DNA of 64,000 bases, taken from NCBI RefSeq assembly GCF_038002225.1, contig NZ_JBBOCA010000001.1, positions 3,906,001 through 3,970,000 of the forward strand, in the 5' to 3' direction. Shown here piece by piece: positions 9,102-18,655 of the stretch (within the stretch, counting starts at the first letter, position 1; every line of letters begins with the position of its first letter). Under the pieces are notes generated by a model. That model saw only the letters and a program-made list of their open reading frames with translations, did no database searches and had not been told where the DNA came from. Made by a program: the position numbers and the translations under genes. The stretch is from Paenibacillus sp. FSL R7-0204 (GTDB lineage: Bacteria > Bacillota > Bacilli > Paenibacillales > Paenibacillaceae).

Positions 9102-10091
9102 TCACTTAGGGAAACGAAGCCTGAAGAGCGCACCGCCCTGCGGGTGATTATGTGCGGTAATACTCCCTCCCTGCCGGGTGATGATCCCCTTGCAGAGCGC
9201 GAGACCGATTCCGTAGCCGGTATAGTTAGGACTGCTGCCGCGATAGTACCGGTCGAACAGCCGCGGGATTTCTTCCTTGCTGAAGCCCGGGCCGTTGTCA
9301 TGCACCGTAAGCTCGGTGTACAGCAGATTGTCTGTGCAGATCAGCTCTATCTTCCCGTTCTCCCCTGCACTTTCCAGACCATTCTTCAGGATATTCCGGA
9401 TCGCTTCCGGGAGCCAGGCAGAATCGCCTTGGATCACTACTCCTGAGGGGCAATCGATTCTTAAGTCTACATTGCGCAGCTCCATCTGGATCAGGAACGG
9501 ACGTACAGCGGTGCAGAGCAGGTCGTTAACGGCGATAGGCCCGCGTTGAAATACAACAATGCCCGCATCCAGGCGGGATAACTTAAGCAGAGAGGTAATC
9601 AGCCAATCCATCTGCATCAGCAGTTCCTCGGTCTCCCGTATAAAAGCCTTCCGCTCCTCTTCCGCAGGACTATTCGCAAGCAGCGTCATAATCAGGTTCA
9701 CTGAGGTGAGCGGGGTGCGGAGCTGGTGGGCGATGTCAGCCAGGGAATCCGCAAGATGGCCCTTTTCCTTGATCAGCTCGCGGTTCTGGTCCCGGATGCG
9801 CTGAGTCATTTTGGTAATCTCGCTATGTAAGATGGATAACTCGCCTTCTTCCGCATCCGCGATGAACAGATGGTCTGCATTATGCAGCACCCGGTCAATC
9901 TGATTGGAGATGCGCGCTATGCTCTTGTACCGGGCCCTGGTGAACAGCAAAAATGCTGTGCCGAAGGCAACAGCACAACCAGTGGCAAGGAATCCCGCTG
10001 CCGTATGTAAGGTGAAGCCGACTATAATCGCTACAGCGGACATTATGGAGTACAACAGTGTGAATTGCCGGATTTCTTTATTCCGCAGCAT
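9102..10091 (-). CDS. Sensor histidine kinase with two N-terminal helices
   Basis: 329-residue kinase with two closely spaced helices in the first 50 residues and almost no extracellular loop, like intramembrane-sensing kinases. The H-box is DIAHQLRTPLTS (His122), followed by the N-box NILKNGLESA, G1 box DNGPGF and G2 box GYGIGLALC. Kinases of this shape next to FtsX-type transporters (Bce-like modules) often sense transporter flux rather than a ligand. Overlaps the upstream response regulator gene by 14 bases; 82 bases separate it from the ATPase gene. Confidence 0.9.
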   Translation of the reverse strand: MLRNKEIRQFTLLYSIMSAVAIIVGFTLHTAAGFLATGCAVAFGTAFLLFTRARYKSIARISNQIDRVLHNADHLFIADAEEGELSILHSEITKMTQRIRDQNRELIKEKGHLADSLADIAHQLRTPLTSVNLIMTLLANSPAEEERKAFIRETEELLMQMDWLITSLLKLSRLDAGIVVFQRGPIAVNDLLCTAVRPFLIQMELRNVDLRIDCPSGVVIQGDSAWLPEAIRNILKNGLESAGENGKIELICTDNLLYTELTVHDNGPGFSKEEIPRLFDRYYRGSSPNYTGYGIGLALCKGIITRQGGSITAHNHPQGGALFRLRFPK

Positions 10092-10764
10092 CGCTGCACC
10101 CCAGCCGGTATCCGGTTCCCCGGACGGTCAGAATGAGCTGCGGGCTTGCCGGATCACTCTCGATCTTCTCCCGCAGGCGCTTGATGTACACGGTCAGTGT
10201 GTTGTCATTCACAAATTCGCCCGCTGCGTCCCATAATTCGTCGAGCAGCCTGCTTCGCGTAATAATATTCCCGGGGTTGTTCACAAACACCAGCAGCAGG
10301 CGGTATTCCAGGGCTGAGAGGTATACCTCCTTGCCCTGCCGGGTTACAACACCGCTTGCCGGATCTACATGAAGCCCGCAGATGTCAAAAGCAGACCCGG
10401 TCCGTCCGCTCTTCCGCAACGCCGTTCCAATCCGCGCAATCAGTTCACGCGGGCGAAACGGCTTGGTAATATAGTCATCCGCCCCCATATTCAGCCCAGT
10501 AACGACACTTGCCTCATCCCCGGAGGCCGTCAGGAAGATGACAGGCACCTCCCTTGTGGCCTTGATCTCCGTGTACACCGTAAAGCCGTTCCCGTCAGGC
10601 AAAGCAATATCGATCAGTGCCAGGTCAAACGGATACCCGCCAAGCATAGCCACAGATTCACTCCGCGTAGTGGCGTGAGTGACTGTGAACCCTTCCGAGC
10701 GGAGCAGCAGCACGAGATTTCTTGCAATGGCCTGATCATCCTCAACCAGTAATATTTGCGGCAT
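10078..10764 (-). CDS. OmpR/PhoB-family response regulator
   Basis: 228 residues. The receiver domain has acidic residues near the start (VEDD), phospho-acceptor Asp52 in LALIDIALPDG, and the switch Thr and Lys in FLTAS and YITKPF. The C-terminal winged helix (about 130-223) ends LILTVRGTGYRLG, characteristic of OmpR regulators. First gene of the operon, with GGAGG ahead of its ATG. It probably activates the downstream transporter genes after phosphorylation by the kinase encoded next. Confidence 0.92.
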   Translation of the reverse strand: MPQILLVEDDQAIARNLVLLLRSEGFTVTHATTRSESVAMLGGYPFDLALIDIALPDGNGFTVYTEIKATREVPVIFLTASGDEASVVTGLNMGADDYITKPFRPRELIARIGTALRKSGRTGSAFDICGLHVDPASGVVTRQGKEVYLSALEYRLLLVFVNNPGNIITRSRLLDELWDAAGEFVNDNTLTVYIKRLREKIESDPASPQLILTVRGTGYRLGCSDAAE

Positions 10765-10785
10765 TCTTCAGGGCCTCCATTTTAC

Positions 10786-10890
10786 AAAAATATAAGAATT
10801 TATAAGTTTCACACGATAAATTATCCTTCTATTTCTCGCTGAAACGGTACCGTCCTTTAAAAGGGCGGCAATGCCGTTTCCACTTGTCTG
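10786..10890. repeat. Palindromic intergenic repeat element
   Basis: Between the response regulator and MFS genes. On the minus strand it begins AAGTGGAAACGGCATTGCC, runs into the inverted complement GGACGGTACCGTTTC, and continues with AGCGAGAAATAGAAGGATAA. The arms form a long imperfect hairpin around AAAGGGC/GCCCTTT-type pairing. It shares the AAGTGGAAA opening with the repeats at about 5506 and 52660. I recall similar elements scattered in Paenibacillus genomes, but could not check. It may also stop transcripts from the MFS gene. Confidence 0.45.
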
Positions 10891-10898
10891 CTTCTTAT

Positions 10899-12143
10899 TT
10901 ATTGTGCAGGCTGTGCCAGATCCGGCGCCTTTTGCTTCATAATCGGCAACATCATCATTGCGCCCAGGAGGAACAGAATTCCGGCTCCGCTGTAGATGGT
11001 ACTGAGCGGTAAGGCACTCTTCAGCGCACCGGCGAAAGACATGGACACCACCATCATCCCGACGAACATCGGATTCAGCACCCCGTTGACCCGGCCGACA
11101 ATCGAGCTATTAGACCATCTCAGAATCATGGTACTGATCCCGATATGAATGCATGGGAACATCAGCCCATTCAGGAACTGGATCGTGAGCGTAAGCGGAA
11201 CGCTTGTTGAGAACCCGACGATAGTGGTGCATACGGCACCTGCGAGCATCCCCATGGCGAGCAGCAGCTGGGGCGGAACCTTTTTGGCAAAGGCGGCCAC
11301 CAGCCCTCCCCCGATCAGCATGGCTGCACCGTTAACCATAAGCATGTACTGGAGGAACTCCTTGCTTCGGCCCAGCCGCTCTGTGACGATGAACAGATTC
11401 AGCGCCTGGGCTGCGCCCACGGCAAGTCCCGCCAGTACAAACGCAAGTCCGAGCATCCGCAGCACCTGGCTCTGCCAGACATACCGGAAGCCCTCGGTGA
11501 AGTCCTTACGGAATTGCCCCTTCGCGGCAACTGTCCCGGCTTCCATATGATCCTCCGGCAGACGAATAAGCACAAGTGCAGACAGCAGAAAAGCCACGCC
11601 CATTACAGCGATGGAGATCTCAAGGCCGAAGGTGCTGTATACGAAAGTGCCTAACATAGGTCCGAGGACCATGAAGATGGCCATCAGTGATTGGAAGAGC
11701 GCCATCCCCTGCTGCAGCTGTTCCTCCGGTACATGGAATTTAAATAACCGCATACTTGAAGGCTGTGAGAACTGCGACAAAATAGCCGAGATGAACGCGA
11801 CCAGATACACCGATTCCCACGAGCCAAAGTGAATGCTGAGCAGAACGGCGAATACCGATACCGCAGACAGGGAATCACACCAGATCATCGTCCGCTTCGG
11901 CCGCCACCGGTCCGCAAAGGTCCCTCCAATGAAGGAAAAAACAAAGATAGGCGCAAATTCAGCAACGCTGATCAGTGAAATGGCGTAGGGATCATTGTTG
12001 GTCCTCTCCGCAACGTACAGCAGAATAGCAAAATTACGCACCCAGATCCCGATCTGCAGCAGCACGCTGGATAACAGAATTGTCTGCAGGAACCTGTTAA
12101 GGAACAGGCTCGGTGAATTAGCGCTTTTGTCATGCTGATTCAA
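10899..12143 (-). CDS. MFS transporter (DHA3/macrolide-efflux-like)
   Basis: 414-residue transporter with about 12 predicted helices. Features include FVFSFIGGTFADRWRPKRTM between helices 2 and 3 and a long central cytoplasmic loop, as in MefA/EntS-like drug or siderophore exporters. The reading frame starts with TTG at 12143, preceded by AGGGGG at seven bases; no better in-frame ATG is close. It is monocistronic. Substrate not predictable from sequence. Confidence 0.85.
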   Translation of the reverse strand: MNQHDKSANSPSLFLNRFLQTILLSSVLLQIGIWVRNFAILLYVAERTNNDPYAISLISVAEFAPIFVFSFIGGTFADRWRPKRTMIWCDSLSAVSVFAVLLSIHFGSWESVYLVAFISAILSQFSQPSSMRLFKFHVPEEQLQQGMALFQSLMAIFMVLGPMLGTFVYSTFGLEISIAVMGVAFLLSALVLIRLPEDHMEAGTVAAKGQFRKDFTEGFRYVWQSQVLRMLGLAFVLAGLAVGAAQALNLFIVTERLGRSKEFLQYMLMVNGAAMLIGGGLVAAFAKKVPPQLLLAMGMLAGAVCTTIVGFSTSVPLTLTIQFLNGLMFPCIHIGISTMILRWSNSSIVGRVNGVLNPMFVGMMVVSMSFAGALKSALPLSTIYSGAGILFLLGAMMMLPIMKQKAPDLAQPAQ

Positions 12144-12268
12144 TCCTTTAACCCCCTACTTAGCTTGAATATACTACTTCTAATGCTTTGGGACGGTTCT
12201 CCTTCCCTTCCTTATTATACGGACCCGATGCAGAACTATAAAGATTATATTATTCATGCTTAACTTAC

Positions 12269-12301
12269 AAAAAAACTGCGGCACCAAGTTAGGCACCGCA
12301 G
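12269..12301 (-). terminator. Rho-independent terminator of the alpha/beta hydrolase gene
   Basis: On the minus strand CTGCGGTGCC and GGTGCCGCAG form a 10-bp stem (two G-U pairs) around TAACTT, followed by seven T residues. It lies 22 bases after the hydrolase stop codon. Confidence 0.85.
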
Positions 12302-12322
12302 CTGTAATTCGAGTATTCTGTT

Positions 12323-13315
12323 CTACTTCGCTTGCTTCAATTGAACGGTCTTCATGTATTCCTTGAATTCCTCGGCAATTTCTTTGTACTTCGTATGGTG
12401 CAGGTAATGGGAGCCTACCATCGGGATCAATTTGCCCTGTGAAGACTGCTTTGCCTGCTCCTCATGCAGCGGAATCCACTGTTTGTTGTGCTCGTTATTG
12501 GATTGCGCGAACAGCAGAACTGGCAGGTCCTGCGGGTATGTCAGCTTTGAGCCGTTTTTGAAATTGGAACCAAGGTGGCTAAGCTCATTCATCAACGTTG
12601 GATTATTGCCGTGCACGGCAGAGATGAATTTCATCTGTTCTTTGGTATGCTCATCATAGTCAAGCGATTTAAACGAATCTCCGCTGAGCTTCGTTAGCAG
12701 CCGCATCACACCTGAATCTTTAGCAAACTTCATGGCCTTCAGCGGCAATTTCACATCCATGCCGGGCTGATTGGGCACACTACTGTCAATCCCTACAAAA
12801 GCTTCAACTTCATTCGGGTATGCATTCACATAAGACACGGCATAAAGTCCCGTGATGGAGTGGCCCATCAGGACATAACGCTTCAGACCCAGCTGCTGCA
12901 CAGCCTCATGAATTTCACTGATGATATTCTCAGTTGTTCTTTCTTTATCCGTCCCATCGCTTAGACCGTAACCGAAAGGCTCAATGGCCACGACTTTGTA
13001 GGAAGGCGTCAATTGGTCAATCAGCAGCTTGAAATCAAGCACAGGTGAGGCGGTGCCTTGCCCCGGCAGAAGAACGATGGTCTGTTCCCCGCTGCCTTGA
13101 ATCATCACATTCATCTTTTTGCCTTCTACATTAACATACTGTCCGTACGATTCGATCTTCTTCTTCTCGATCCCGGTGCTGATGGCGTTAACGATAAAGG
13201 TGATACCTATGAACAGCACAAGCACTCCGATAATGCCACCTACTATTTTCAACCATAATTTGCGCTTCTTACGGCTCTTCTTCCCTGGTTGCTGGTTATT
13301 CATTGTATCTGCCAT
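12323..13315 (-). CDS. Membrane-anchored alpha/beta hydrolase
   Basis: About 330 residues: a basic N-terminus (KKSRKKRKLWLK), one membrane anchor (about residues 25-45), then an alpha/beta-hydrolase domain facing outside. The oxyanion region is LLPGQGTASP, the nucleophile elbow GHSITG, and a late His lies in GSHYLHHTK. It most resembles proline iminopeptidase/haloperoxidase-type hydrolases; substrate unknown. The ATG at 13315 has AGGAG nine bases upstream, better than the ATG at 13321. It has its own terminator and lies just outside the biosynthetic cluster, so membership of the cluster is uncertain. Confidence 0.82.
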   Translation of the reverse strand: MADTMNNQQPGKKSRKKRKLWLKIVGGIIGVLVLFIGITFIVNAISTGIEKKKIESYGQYVNVEGKKMNVMIQGSGEQTIVLLPGQGTASPVLDFKLLIDQLTPSYKVVAIEPFGYGLSDGTDKERTTENIISEIHEAVQQLGLKRYVLMGHSITGLYAVSYVNAYPNEVEAFVGIDSSVPNQPGMDVKLPLKAMKFAKDSGVMRLLTKLSGDSFKSLDYDEHTKEQMKFISAVHGNNPTLMNELSHLGSNFKNGSKLTYPQDLPVLLFAQSNNEHNKQWIPLHEEQAKQSSQGKLIPMVGSHYLHHTKYKEIAEEFKEYMKTVQLKQAK

Positions 13316-13440
13316 ATTCATCTTCTCCTGTCCTTCTCTCTGTAGATCCGTCTTAGCGGTATAGATAGAGTCTACTTGATTAAGATGTCCTCTTCATGAC
13401 GGGAATATGAACGGAGTATGAACAGGCAGACGCACTGCGG

Positions 13441-14574
13441 CTACAGCCCGGATAGATTTACAGCAACAGATTGCATAACCTCAATAACTCTTTCTGCAGA
13501 CGGCTGTCTGTAATAGAGCAGATCATAGGACCGCGGAACGAGCTGAATCAGCAGATTCAGGTCCGAACGGGAATAATCAAGCACCAGGACGTTGTGTGAT
13601 TCCAGCGCGCGGGTGATTCTCGCGAGCCACTCTTCCACAGGAACGGAGTCGTCGTGAATCACTGCCACTTTATACAAGCTGTTCATCTGATTGTATAAGC
13701 CTTTTACAGACCGGACCGCCAGTTCGTACCGGATAAAAGCATCCTTCCAGGGCTTTCGGCGGGCCGGGTCGAACCAATCCCCGAGAATGCTCTGAAGCTC
13801 AACCTCCAGCGTGGGATGCTTTTGCTTGAATAATTCAAGATTCGTGAACCAGCCCAGGTATTTCTTCTCGTCGTAAGTGGTGGGATGATACTGGTGCAAG
13901 ACTATACATTGTGTGTTTAAGATGAATTTGGCACCTTGCTGATATAAGCGGTATCCAAGTTCACAATCTTCAAGTCCCCATTCGATAAAATCTTCATCGA
14001 ATCCTCCGGCTGTGGAATAGTTGTTGCGGGGGACTGAGAAGTTACAGCTATAGAGCAAAGCCCAGATGTTCTCAATATTCCCCGCGTTCTCCGAGAACCG
14101 CTGGATGACCGGCAGGCGTGGATCTCTGCGTTCCAGGAGTAAGGACGAGCGGTTACTGTCTTCCACTTGGCTGAACGGTAGCCGGTTGTCCTCAGCCAGA
14201 AAGTCTCTCAGGCCCATCACGACTACAGGCTCATCGCAGAGCTGGTGCACCTTCCAATGCTGATAGATGAAGTCCCGCTCTACGACTTGATCACCGTCCA
14301 AAAACAATAAAATGTCGCCGCCAGCCTGCGACACGCCCAGATTTCTGGCCGCTGATCTGCACTTTGTAGCATCCGGTGTTTTGTAAACGTATTTCAGGGA
14401 ATAATCAAGGTCGAGCGCAGTAATCCGCTCTTGCGTTCCGTCATCTGAACCGTCGTCAACGAAAATGACCTCGAAGCATCCTTCCGGCACCTGAACCTGG
14501 CGGTTAAGTGATAACAGGCATTCGGCTACCAGATTTTTAATATTGTACGCCAATACAAGTATACTTATCTTCAT
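13441..14574 (-). CDS. Family 2 glycosyltransferase with galactosyltransferase-like C-terminal motif
   Basis: 377-residue soluble GT-A enzyme. The N-terminus MKISILVLAYN and FVDDGSDDGT bind the nucleotide; LFLDGDQVVE supplies the DxD metal site; FIEWGLEDCELGYRLYQQG is the E/D-D-x-E region of chondroitin-polymerase/galactosyltransferase-type GT2 enzymes. About 130 extra C-terminal residues follow with no recognised domain. Its start overlaps the upstream MFS gene by four bases. With the second glycosyltransferase and the NDP-sugar enzyme it suggests that the cluster product is glycosylated. Confidence 0.85.
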   Translation of the reverse strand: MKISILVLAYNIKNLVAECLLSLNRQVQVPEGCFEVIFVDDGSDDGTQERITALDLDYSLKYVYKTPDATKCRSAARNLGVSQAGGDILLFLDGDQVVERDFIYQHWKVHQLCDEPVVVMGLRDFLAEDNRLPFSQVEDSNRSSLLLERRDPRLPVIQRFSENAGNIENIWALLYSCNFSVPRNNYSTAGGFDEDFIEWGLEDCELGYRLYQQGAKFILNTQCIVLHQYHPTTYDEKKYLGWFTNLELFKQKHPTLEVELQSILGDWFDPARRKPWKDAFIRYELAVRSVKGLYNQMNSLYKVAVIHDDSVPVEEWLARITRALESHNVLVLDYSRSDLNLLIQLVPRSYDLLYYRQPSAERVIEVMQSVAVNLSGL

Positions 14575-15806
14575 ATTTTCCCGGCCTCCTTATGGATGGT
14601 TCTCCTGTTCGATGTGTTAACCAGCCCGAAGATGGACAACGCCGCCAGCGATATTGACATACAGGCCACGAATACGGAACGGTAGCCGAACATTCCCGAT
14701 AGGGCTCCTGAGACCACGCCTCCCAGGGAGGAGCCGATTCTGGAAGTGTTGCTGTAGAGGGTGGTCGCGGTTCCCGGCTCCTCCGGCAGCAGATCCTGAA
14801 AATAACTGATGCCGTAGCCCATGATAATGGACACTGAAATGGCACTGAGCACCTGGGCGAAATAGAGCAGGATAATGGAGTGAGCCAGGGCAAACACCAG
14901 GAAATACAGGACATTGGAGATGATGCCGATCAGGATGATCGCGGTTTTGCCCATTTTTCTGGACATCACTCCGACAATGACCATCAAAGGAAGTTCAACA
15001 ATCGCCGTAATGCTATAGAGCCAGCCTAACTGCTGATAATTCCCATGCATCGTGGTTGAGAAGAACAGCGGCAGCACAAGGGTACTCATCGAAGAAGCAA
15101 TACTGAGCAGTATAAATGTACCCAGTACAGAGGAAATTTGCGGCTGCTTAATGAATTGTCCCAGGTGCACAGGCTGCTTGTCTTCCTGAACAGCTAGGGT
15201 TACAGGATGGCTGCGGAACAAAATGAAGGCAATCAGGCTTACGAAGATGTATGTAGCGGCTACAATCAAAAAAAGATAAAAAAAGTTATATTGATTGACT
15301 AAAACCGAACCGATCGACGGCCCCACAATCCAGCCCAGGGAGTATAACATTCTTAGAATATTCATCGCCAGCGGCTGATTAATAGCACTGATATTGGACC
15401 TCGAGATGGAGTCTCTGGCATAAGCAAAGACCTGCGGGAACGAAGCGAACGATATTCCGAAGAATAGGGCCGACACGGCCAGCAGCACATAATAGTTGGT
15501 GAACAGGGCGAATAGCACATAGGCGGCTGATGTTGAGAGAAGGGTGAAGATAATGATGGTTTTTCTGCTGAATCTGGTATCGGAGGCTTTGCCAAGGAAC
15601 GTACTGATGAACAGGCCGAAGACCATGGTGATGGACATCAGTATGCCATACGACAAAGGAGTCATACCCGCCTCCTGAATACAATACAGCGATAAAAAGG
15701 GATTGGTTGCCGATACACTGAGTCCCAGCATGGTTATGGTAAAGACCAGTGCTACGAAACTCGGCATTTTGATAATATCTTTGAGAAAACCGGAATTCAT
15801 CCTCAT
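14571..15806 (-). CDS. MFS transporter, probable cluster exporter (SetA-like)
   Basis: 411 residues, about 12 helices. The loop LGKASDTRFSRKT matches the MFS motif between helices 2 and 3, and the pattern resembles sugar-efflux (SetA/YceL-like) transporters. It is translationally coupled to the following glycosyltransferase (ATGA) and lies 21 bases after the phosphotriesterase-like gene, so it belongs to the cluster's second minus-strand operon. Likely exports the glycosylated product or an intermediate (inference). Confidence 0.83.
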   Translation of the reverse strand: MRMNSGFLKDIIKMPSFVALVFTITMLGLSVSATNPFLSLYCIQEAGMTPLSYGILMSITMVFGLFISTFLGKASDTRFSRKTIIIFTLLSTSAAYVLFALFTNYYVLLAVSALFFGISFASFPQVFAYARDSISRSNISAINQPLAMNILRMLYSLGWIVGPSIGSVLVNQYNFFYLFLIVAATYIFVSLIAFILFRSHPVTLAVQEDKQPVHLGQFIKQPQISSVLGTFILLSIASSMSTLVLPLFFSTTMHGNYQQLGWLYSITAIVELPLMVIVGVMSRKMGKTAIILIGIISNVLYFLVFALAHSIILLYFAQVLSAISVSIIMGYGISYFQDLLPEEPGTATTLYSNTSRIGSSLGGVVSGALSGMFGYRSVFVACMSISLAALSIFGLVNTSNRRTIHKEAGKI

Positions 15807-15827
15807 CGTTCTGTCTCCAGTTATGAT

Positions 15828-16787
15828 TTAGTAGGTACCTTTTGCTGCATGTTCAAACCATTCCCGTACATTGTTGACCATGATCTCGCTTAGAATATCC
15901 CGGTCCACCCCTTGATCTATGATATACGGACTGACATCACGGGTCAGATGGGTCATAGACCAATCGGGGGCAAAGGAACGTACCTCTTCCCGCTCCCACC
16001 AATCAATGGACCCGCAATAATCATGAGAGACCAGCAACTGTTTGTGATAACCGCTCTGTATCAGCTTCAGCAGCAGGTCAGGACGTTCCCGGGATGACAT
16101 CCCGATTGACAGTCCAAACCGGTCTAAGCCGAGCAGAGCTTCCCGGTTCAGCAATTGAGATAAGTAGGCCATGTCATGGGTGTCCCCTGAATGCCCAATA
16201 ATCACTGCCCTGGCGGGGACTCCTTCTTGCTCAAGCAGATCCAATTGGTCCAGCCCATTCTTTGACGCCGCGTGGGTATGGGTCATAATGGGAACCCCGG
16301 TTCTCTTATGGGCGCGGGCAGCAGCGCGGATAATCTTCTCCACATTCGGCGTAATGCCCTGAACATCAGTTGCACATTTAATGAAGCCGGCCTTGATCTC
16401 CGTATTCTGAATCCCCACTTCAATATCCCTGATGAATAACTCCGCGAGGTAATCAATATTTTTTCTCCTTAGCGGCTCAGGCAGGTCCTGACAAGTATAC
16501 ATTCCGGTCGCTGCAATAATGGTTACCCCTGTGCACTCGGACACCTCCCTTATGAAGACAATATCCCGGTCCTGACCCATGACGGTGGGATCACAGATGG
16601 TCTGTATCCCTGCATTCCTGGCGGCCAGAACCTGCTCCTTCGCCAATTGAAGCTCTTCATTGCGGTTGTATAGATGAGGGAATTGGGTCGCGACTTCGAC
16701 GGATCTGACCCGCATATGCTCATGGATAAGAGCGGGTCCAAGCTGCGAGCTGTCAACGGTCCCTGTTACAGAGTTTATGTTTGTCAT
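15828..16787 (-). CDS. Phosphotriesterase-family metal-dependent hydrolase
   Basis: 319-residue TIM-barrel hydrolase with the binuclear metal ligands of the phosphotriesterase/lactonase (PTE/PHP) family: HEH (His22, His24), carbamylated Lys in AGFIKCAT, His in MTHTHA, His in IIGHSGD and Asp in LVSHDYCG. Members hydrolyse lactones or phosphoesters; natural substrates are often acyl-lactones. In this cluster it might open a lactone or protect the host from its product (inference). Lies between the enoyl-reductase-like and MFS genes with gaps of about 20 bases. Confidence 0.85.
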   Translation of the reverse strand: MTNINSVTGTVDSSQLGPALIHEHMRVRSVEVATQFPHLYNRNEELQLAKEQVLAARNAGIQTICDPTVMGQDRDIVFIREVSECTGVTIIAATGMYTCQDLPEPLRRKNIDYLAELFIRDIEVGIQNTEIKAGFIKCATDVQGITPNVEKIIRAAARAHKRTGVPIMTHTHAASKNGLDQLDLLEQEGVPARAVIIGHSGDTHDMAYLSQLLNREALLGLDRFGLSIGMSSRERPDLLLKLIQSGYHKQLLVSHDYCGSIDWWEREEVRSFAPDWSMTHLTRDVSPYIIDQGVDRDILSEIMVNNVREWFEHAAKGTY

Positions 16788-16811
16788 AGGATTTATTTTC
16801 CTTTTTCCAGA

Positions 16812-17822
16812 TTAGATCCGTACTAGTTGTTTGCCCGGATTCGTGCCGCTGAACAAATTAATGAAGGCATCGATAGTGTTCTCCAGCCCCTCAGTAATGG
16901 TCTCTGAGCATTTCAGCTGCCCTTCCCTAAGCCATCTCCCCAGTTCCAGCCTGGCTTCTGAAAGACGGTCTTCATAATCGGCGATCAAAATTCCCTTGAC
17001 CATCGCTCTGTGAAGAAGAACAGCCGGTAAGATCCGGGAGCCTGCCTCTGGTCTGACGAGATTATAGAGCGCAATTTGGCCGCAGACCGCGATCCGGGCG
17101 TAATCATTGATATGACCGAATACAGCATCGGATATATCTCCCCCGACATTATCGAAGTACATATCAATTCCATTAGGACATGTCTTCATCAATTCAATAC
17201 GCAGATTGTGATCCAAGCGGTAATTCACCGCTTCATCGAAGCCTAATTCCTCTTTCAAATAGTGAACCTTCTCATTCGAGCCGGTAATGCCAACAACATG
17301 GCAGCCGTAGATTTTTTTGGCGATTTGGCCAACGGCTGCGCCGACGGCCCCTGCCCCGCTGGATACTACAAGGGTCTCGCCTTCACGCGGCTTACATACG
17401 TCGGCAAGACCGAAATAAGCGATCAGTCCAGGGGTACCCAGAATACTCAAATAGGCTGTAGCTGGCTGGACGCCCGGGTCCATCTTCAATAATTGTCCGG
17501 CCTTATGTACGCTATATTCCTGCCAGCCGAGGATGCCCCATACCCTTTCTCCTGCCCGAAGACCGGATGACCGGCTCTCCACTACCTCGCCAATACCCGC
17601 CCCGCCAAAAATCTCCCCGATCTGATAGGAATCCATATAGGATTTGCTGCGGCGCATCAGGTTGCGCATGTACGGGTCCACCGACAGATAGTTGTTCTTT
17701 ACAAGTACCTCTCCATCCGAAAGGGCTGGAACCTCAACTGTCTCCAGCCGAAAATGTTCTTGCTGCGGGATGCCCTGAGGCCGCTGACACATTACAATTC
17801 TGGTATTTTTTAAGGATGACAC
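16812..17822 (-). CDS. Medium-chain NADP-dependent oxidoreductase (PTGR/CurA-like)
   Basis: 336-residue zinc-independent medium-chain dehydrogenase. The N-terminal catalytic fold contains VDPYMRNLM; the Rossmann part has SSGAGAVGAAVGQIAK and VVGITGSNEK. It resembles prostaglandin reductase/curcumin reductase enzymes, which reduce enone or 2-enoyl double bonds. In the cluster it could act as a stand-alone enoyl reductase. The likely start is GTG at 17822 with AAAGGAA upstream. First gene of the minus-strand operon 17822-13441 and divergent from an SDR gene across a 98-base AT-rich region. Confidence 0.86.
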   Translation of the reverse strand: MSSLKNTRIVMCQRPQGIPQQEHFRLETVEVPALSDGEVLVKNNYLSVDPYMRNLMRRSKSYMDSYQIGEIFGGAGIGEVVESRSSGLRAGERVWGILGWQEYSVHKAGQLLKMDPGVQPATAYLSILGTPGLIAYFGLADVCKPREGETLVVSSGAGAVGAAVGQIAKKIYGCHVVGITGSNEKVHYLKEELGFDEAVNYRLDHNLRIELMKTCPNGIDMYFDNVGGDISDAVFGHINDYARIAVCGQIALYNLVRPEAGSRILPAVLLHRAMVKGILIADYEDRLSEARLELGRWLREGQLKCSETITEGLENTIDAFINLFSGTNPGKQLVRI

Positions 17823-17862
17823 GCCGCCATCAATTCCTTTTAATATATAATATAGTATAATA

Positions 17863-17891
17863 TTGCATTAAATCTACTAATTGCATATGAT
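17863..17891 (+). promoter_or_regulatory. Sigma-A-type promoter of the SDR gene
   Basis: TTGCAT at 17863-17868, a 17-base spacer and TATGAT at 17886-17891. A direct repeat of ATTGCAT overlaps the -35 and the spacer end, and the spacer contains AATCTACTAA, which recurs in the 37.5-kb promoter. The opposite strand has TATACT/TATAAT boxes for the divergent gene. Confidence 0.6.
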
Positions 17892-17920
17892 AAGAACAAC
17901 CAGACAGGGAGGCGTTCATT

Positions 17921-18655
17921 ATGGATTTCGATTATACCGGTAAGGTAGTCCTGATTACAGGCGGTTCACGGGGCATCGGCCGTCAGCTTGTGCAGTCATT
18001 TAGTGCGATGAAAGCTAAGGTATACTATACTTATCTCTCTGCTGAACGATTCCAGCCTGTCCTCGCCGATTCAGTCGACGGTCCGCAACCGGTTGGGGTC
18101 CAGGTCGATGCGGGGTCAGACCTACAGGTTGAGGCATTTACTTCGGATGTCTGGCAGCAGCATCAGGCGATTGATCTTCTGATTAACAATGCCGCGTTTA
18201 TATGGAGAGCTGATTTCGGCAACACCACAACAGAGCTATGGAATACCTCCCTTCAGACCAATCTGATGGGTGTGGTGCATCACTGTACCTCCGCACTCCC
18301 ATATATGATCCGGCAAAAATCAGGCAGCATCATCAATATATCCACAGTCTGCGCCGATCACCCGGTCCGGGGACAAGCCGCCTATTCCTCCACTAAACAA
18401 GCCGTCGATTCCCTGACCAAATCACTCTGCATTGAATATGGAGCCTTTGGCATCCGTGCGAATACCATCTCCCCCGGTCTGATTGTCACCGAGAAGCCGA
18501 AACGGGTCACAGAGGAAGATGTCCGCAAGATACCGTTACAACGGGTGGGCTACGCTTCGGATGTGTGTCATGCTGCTGCTTTTCTGGGGAGCGAATCGGC
18601 AAGCTTCATTACAGGAGCAGATCTGCTGGTTACGGGCGGCTCCCACCTGAACTGA
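17921..18655 (+). CDS. Short-chain dehydrogenase/reductase, FabG-like
   Basis: 244 residues. The NAD(P) motif is TGGSRGIG near the N-terminus, then NNAA, the catalytic Ser in INISTV and YSSTK (Tyr and Lys). The C-terminus FITGADLLVTGGSHLN matches the FabG family and closely resembles the ending of the second SDR at 21233 (ITGTQLPVTGGRHLD), so the two are probable paralogues. A likely beta-ketoacyl-ACP reductase or sugar/polyketide ketoreductase of the cluster. GGGAGG lies eight bases before its ATG. Its 3' end overlaps the convergent dehydratase gene by 26 bases. Confidence 0.87.
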   Translation: MDFDYTGKVVLITGGSRGIGRQLVQSFSAMKAKVYYTYLSAERFQPVLADSVDGPQPVGVQVDAGSDLQVEAFTSDVWQQHQAIDLLINNAAFIWRADFGNTTTELWNTSLQTNLMGVVHHCTSALPYMIRQKSGSIINISTVCADHPVRGQAAYSSTKQAVDSLTKSLCIEYGAFGIRANTISPGLIVTEKPKRVTEEDVRKIPLQRVGYASDVCHAAAFLGSESASFITGADLLVTGGSHLN

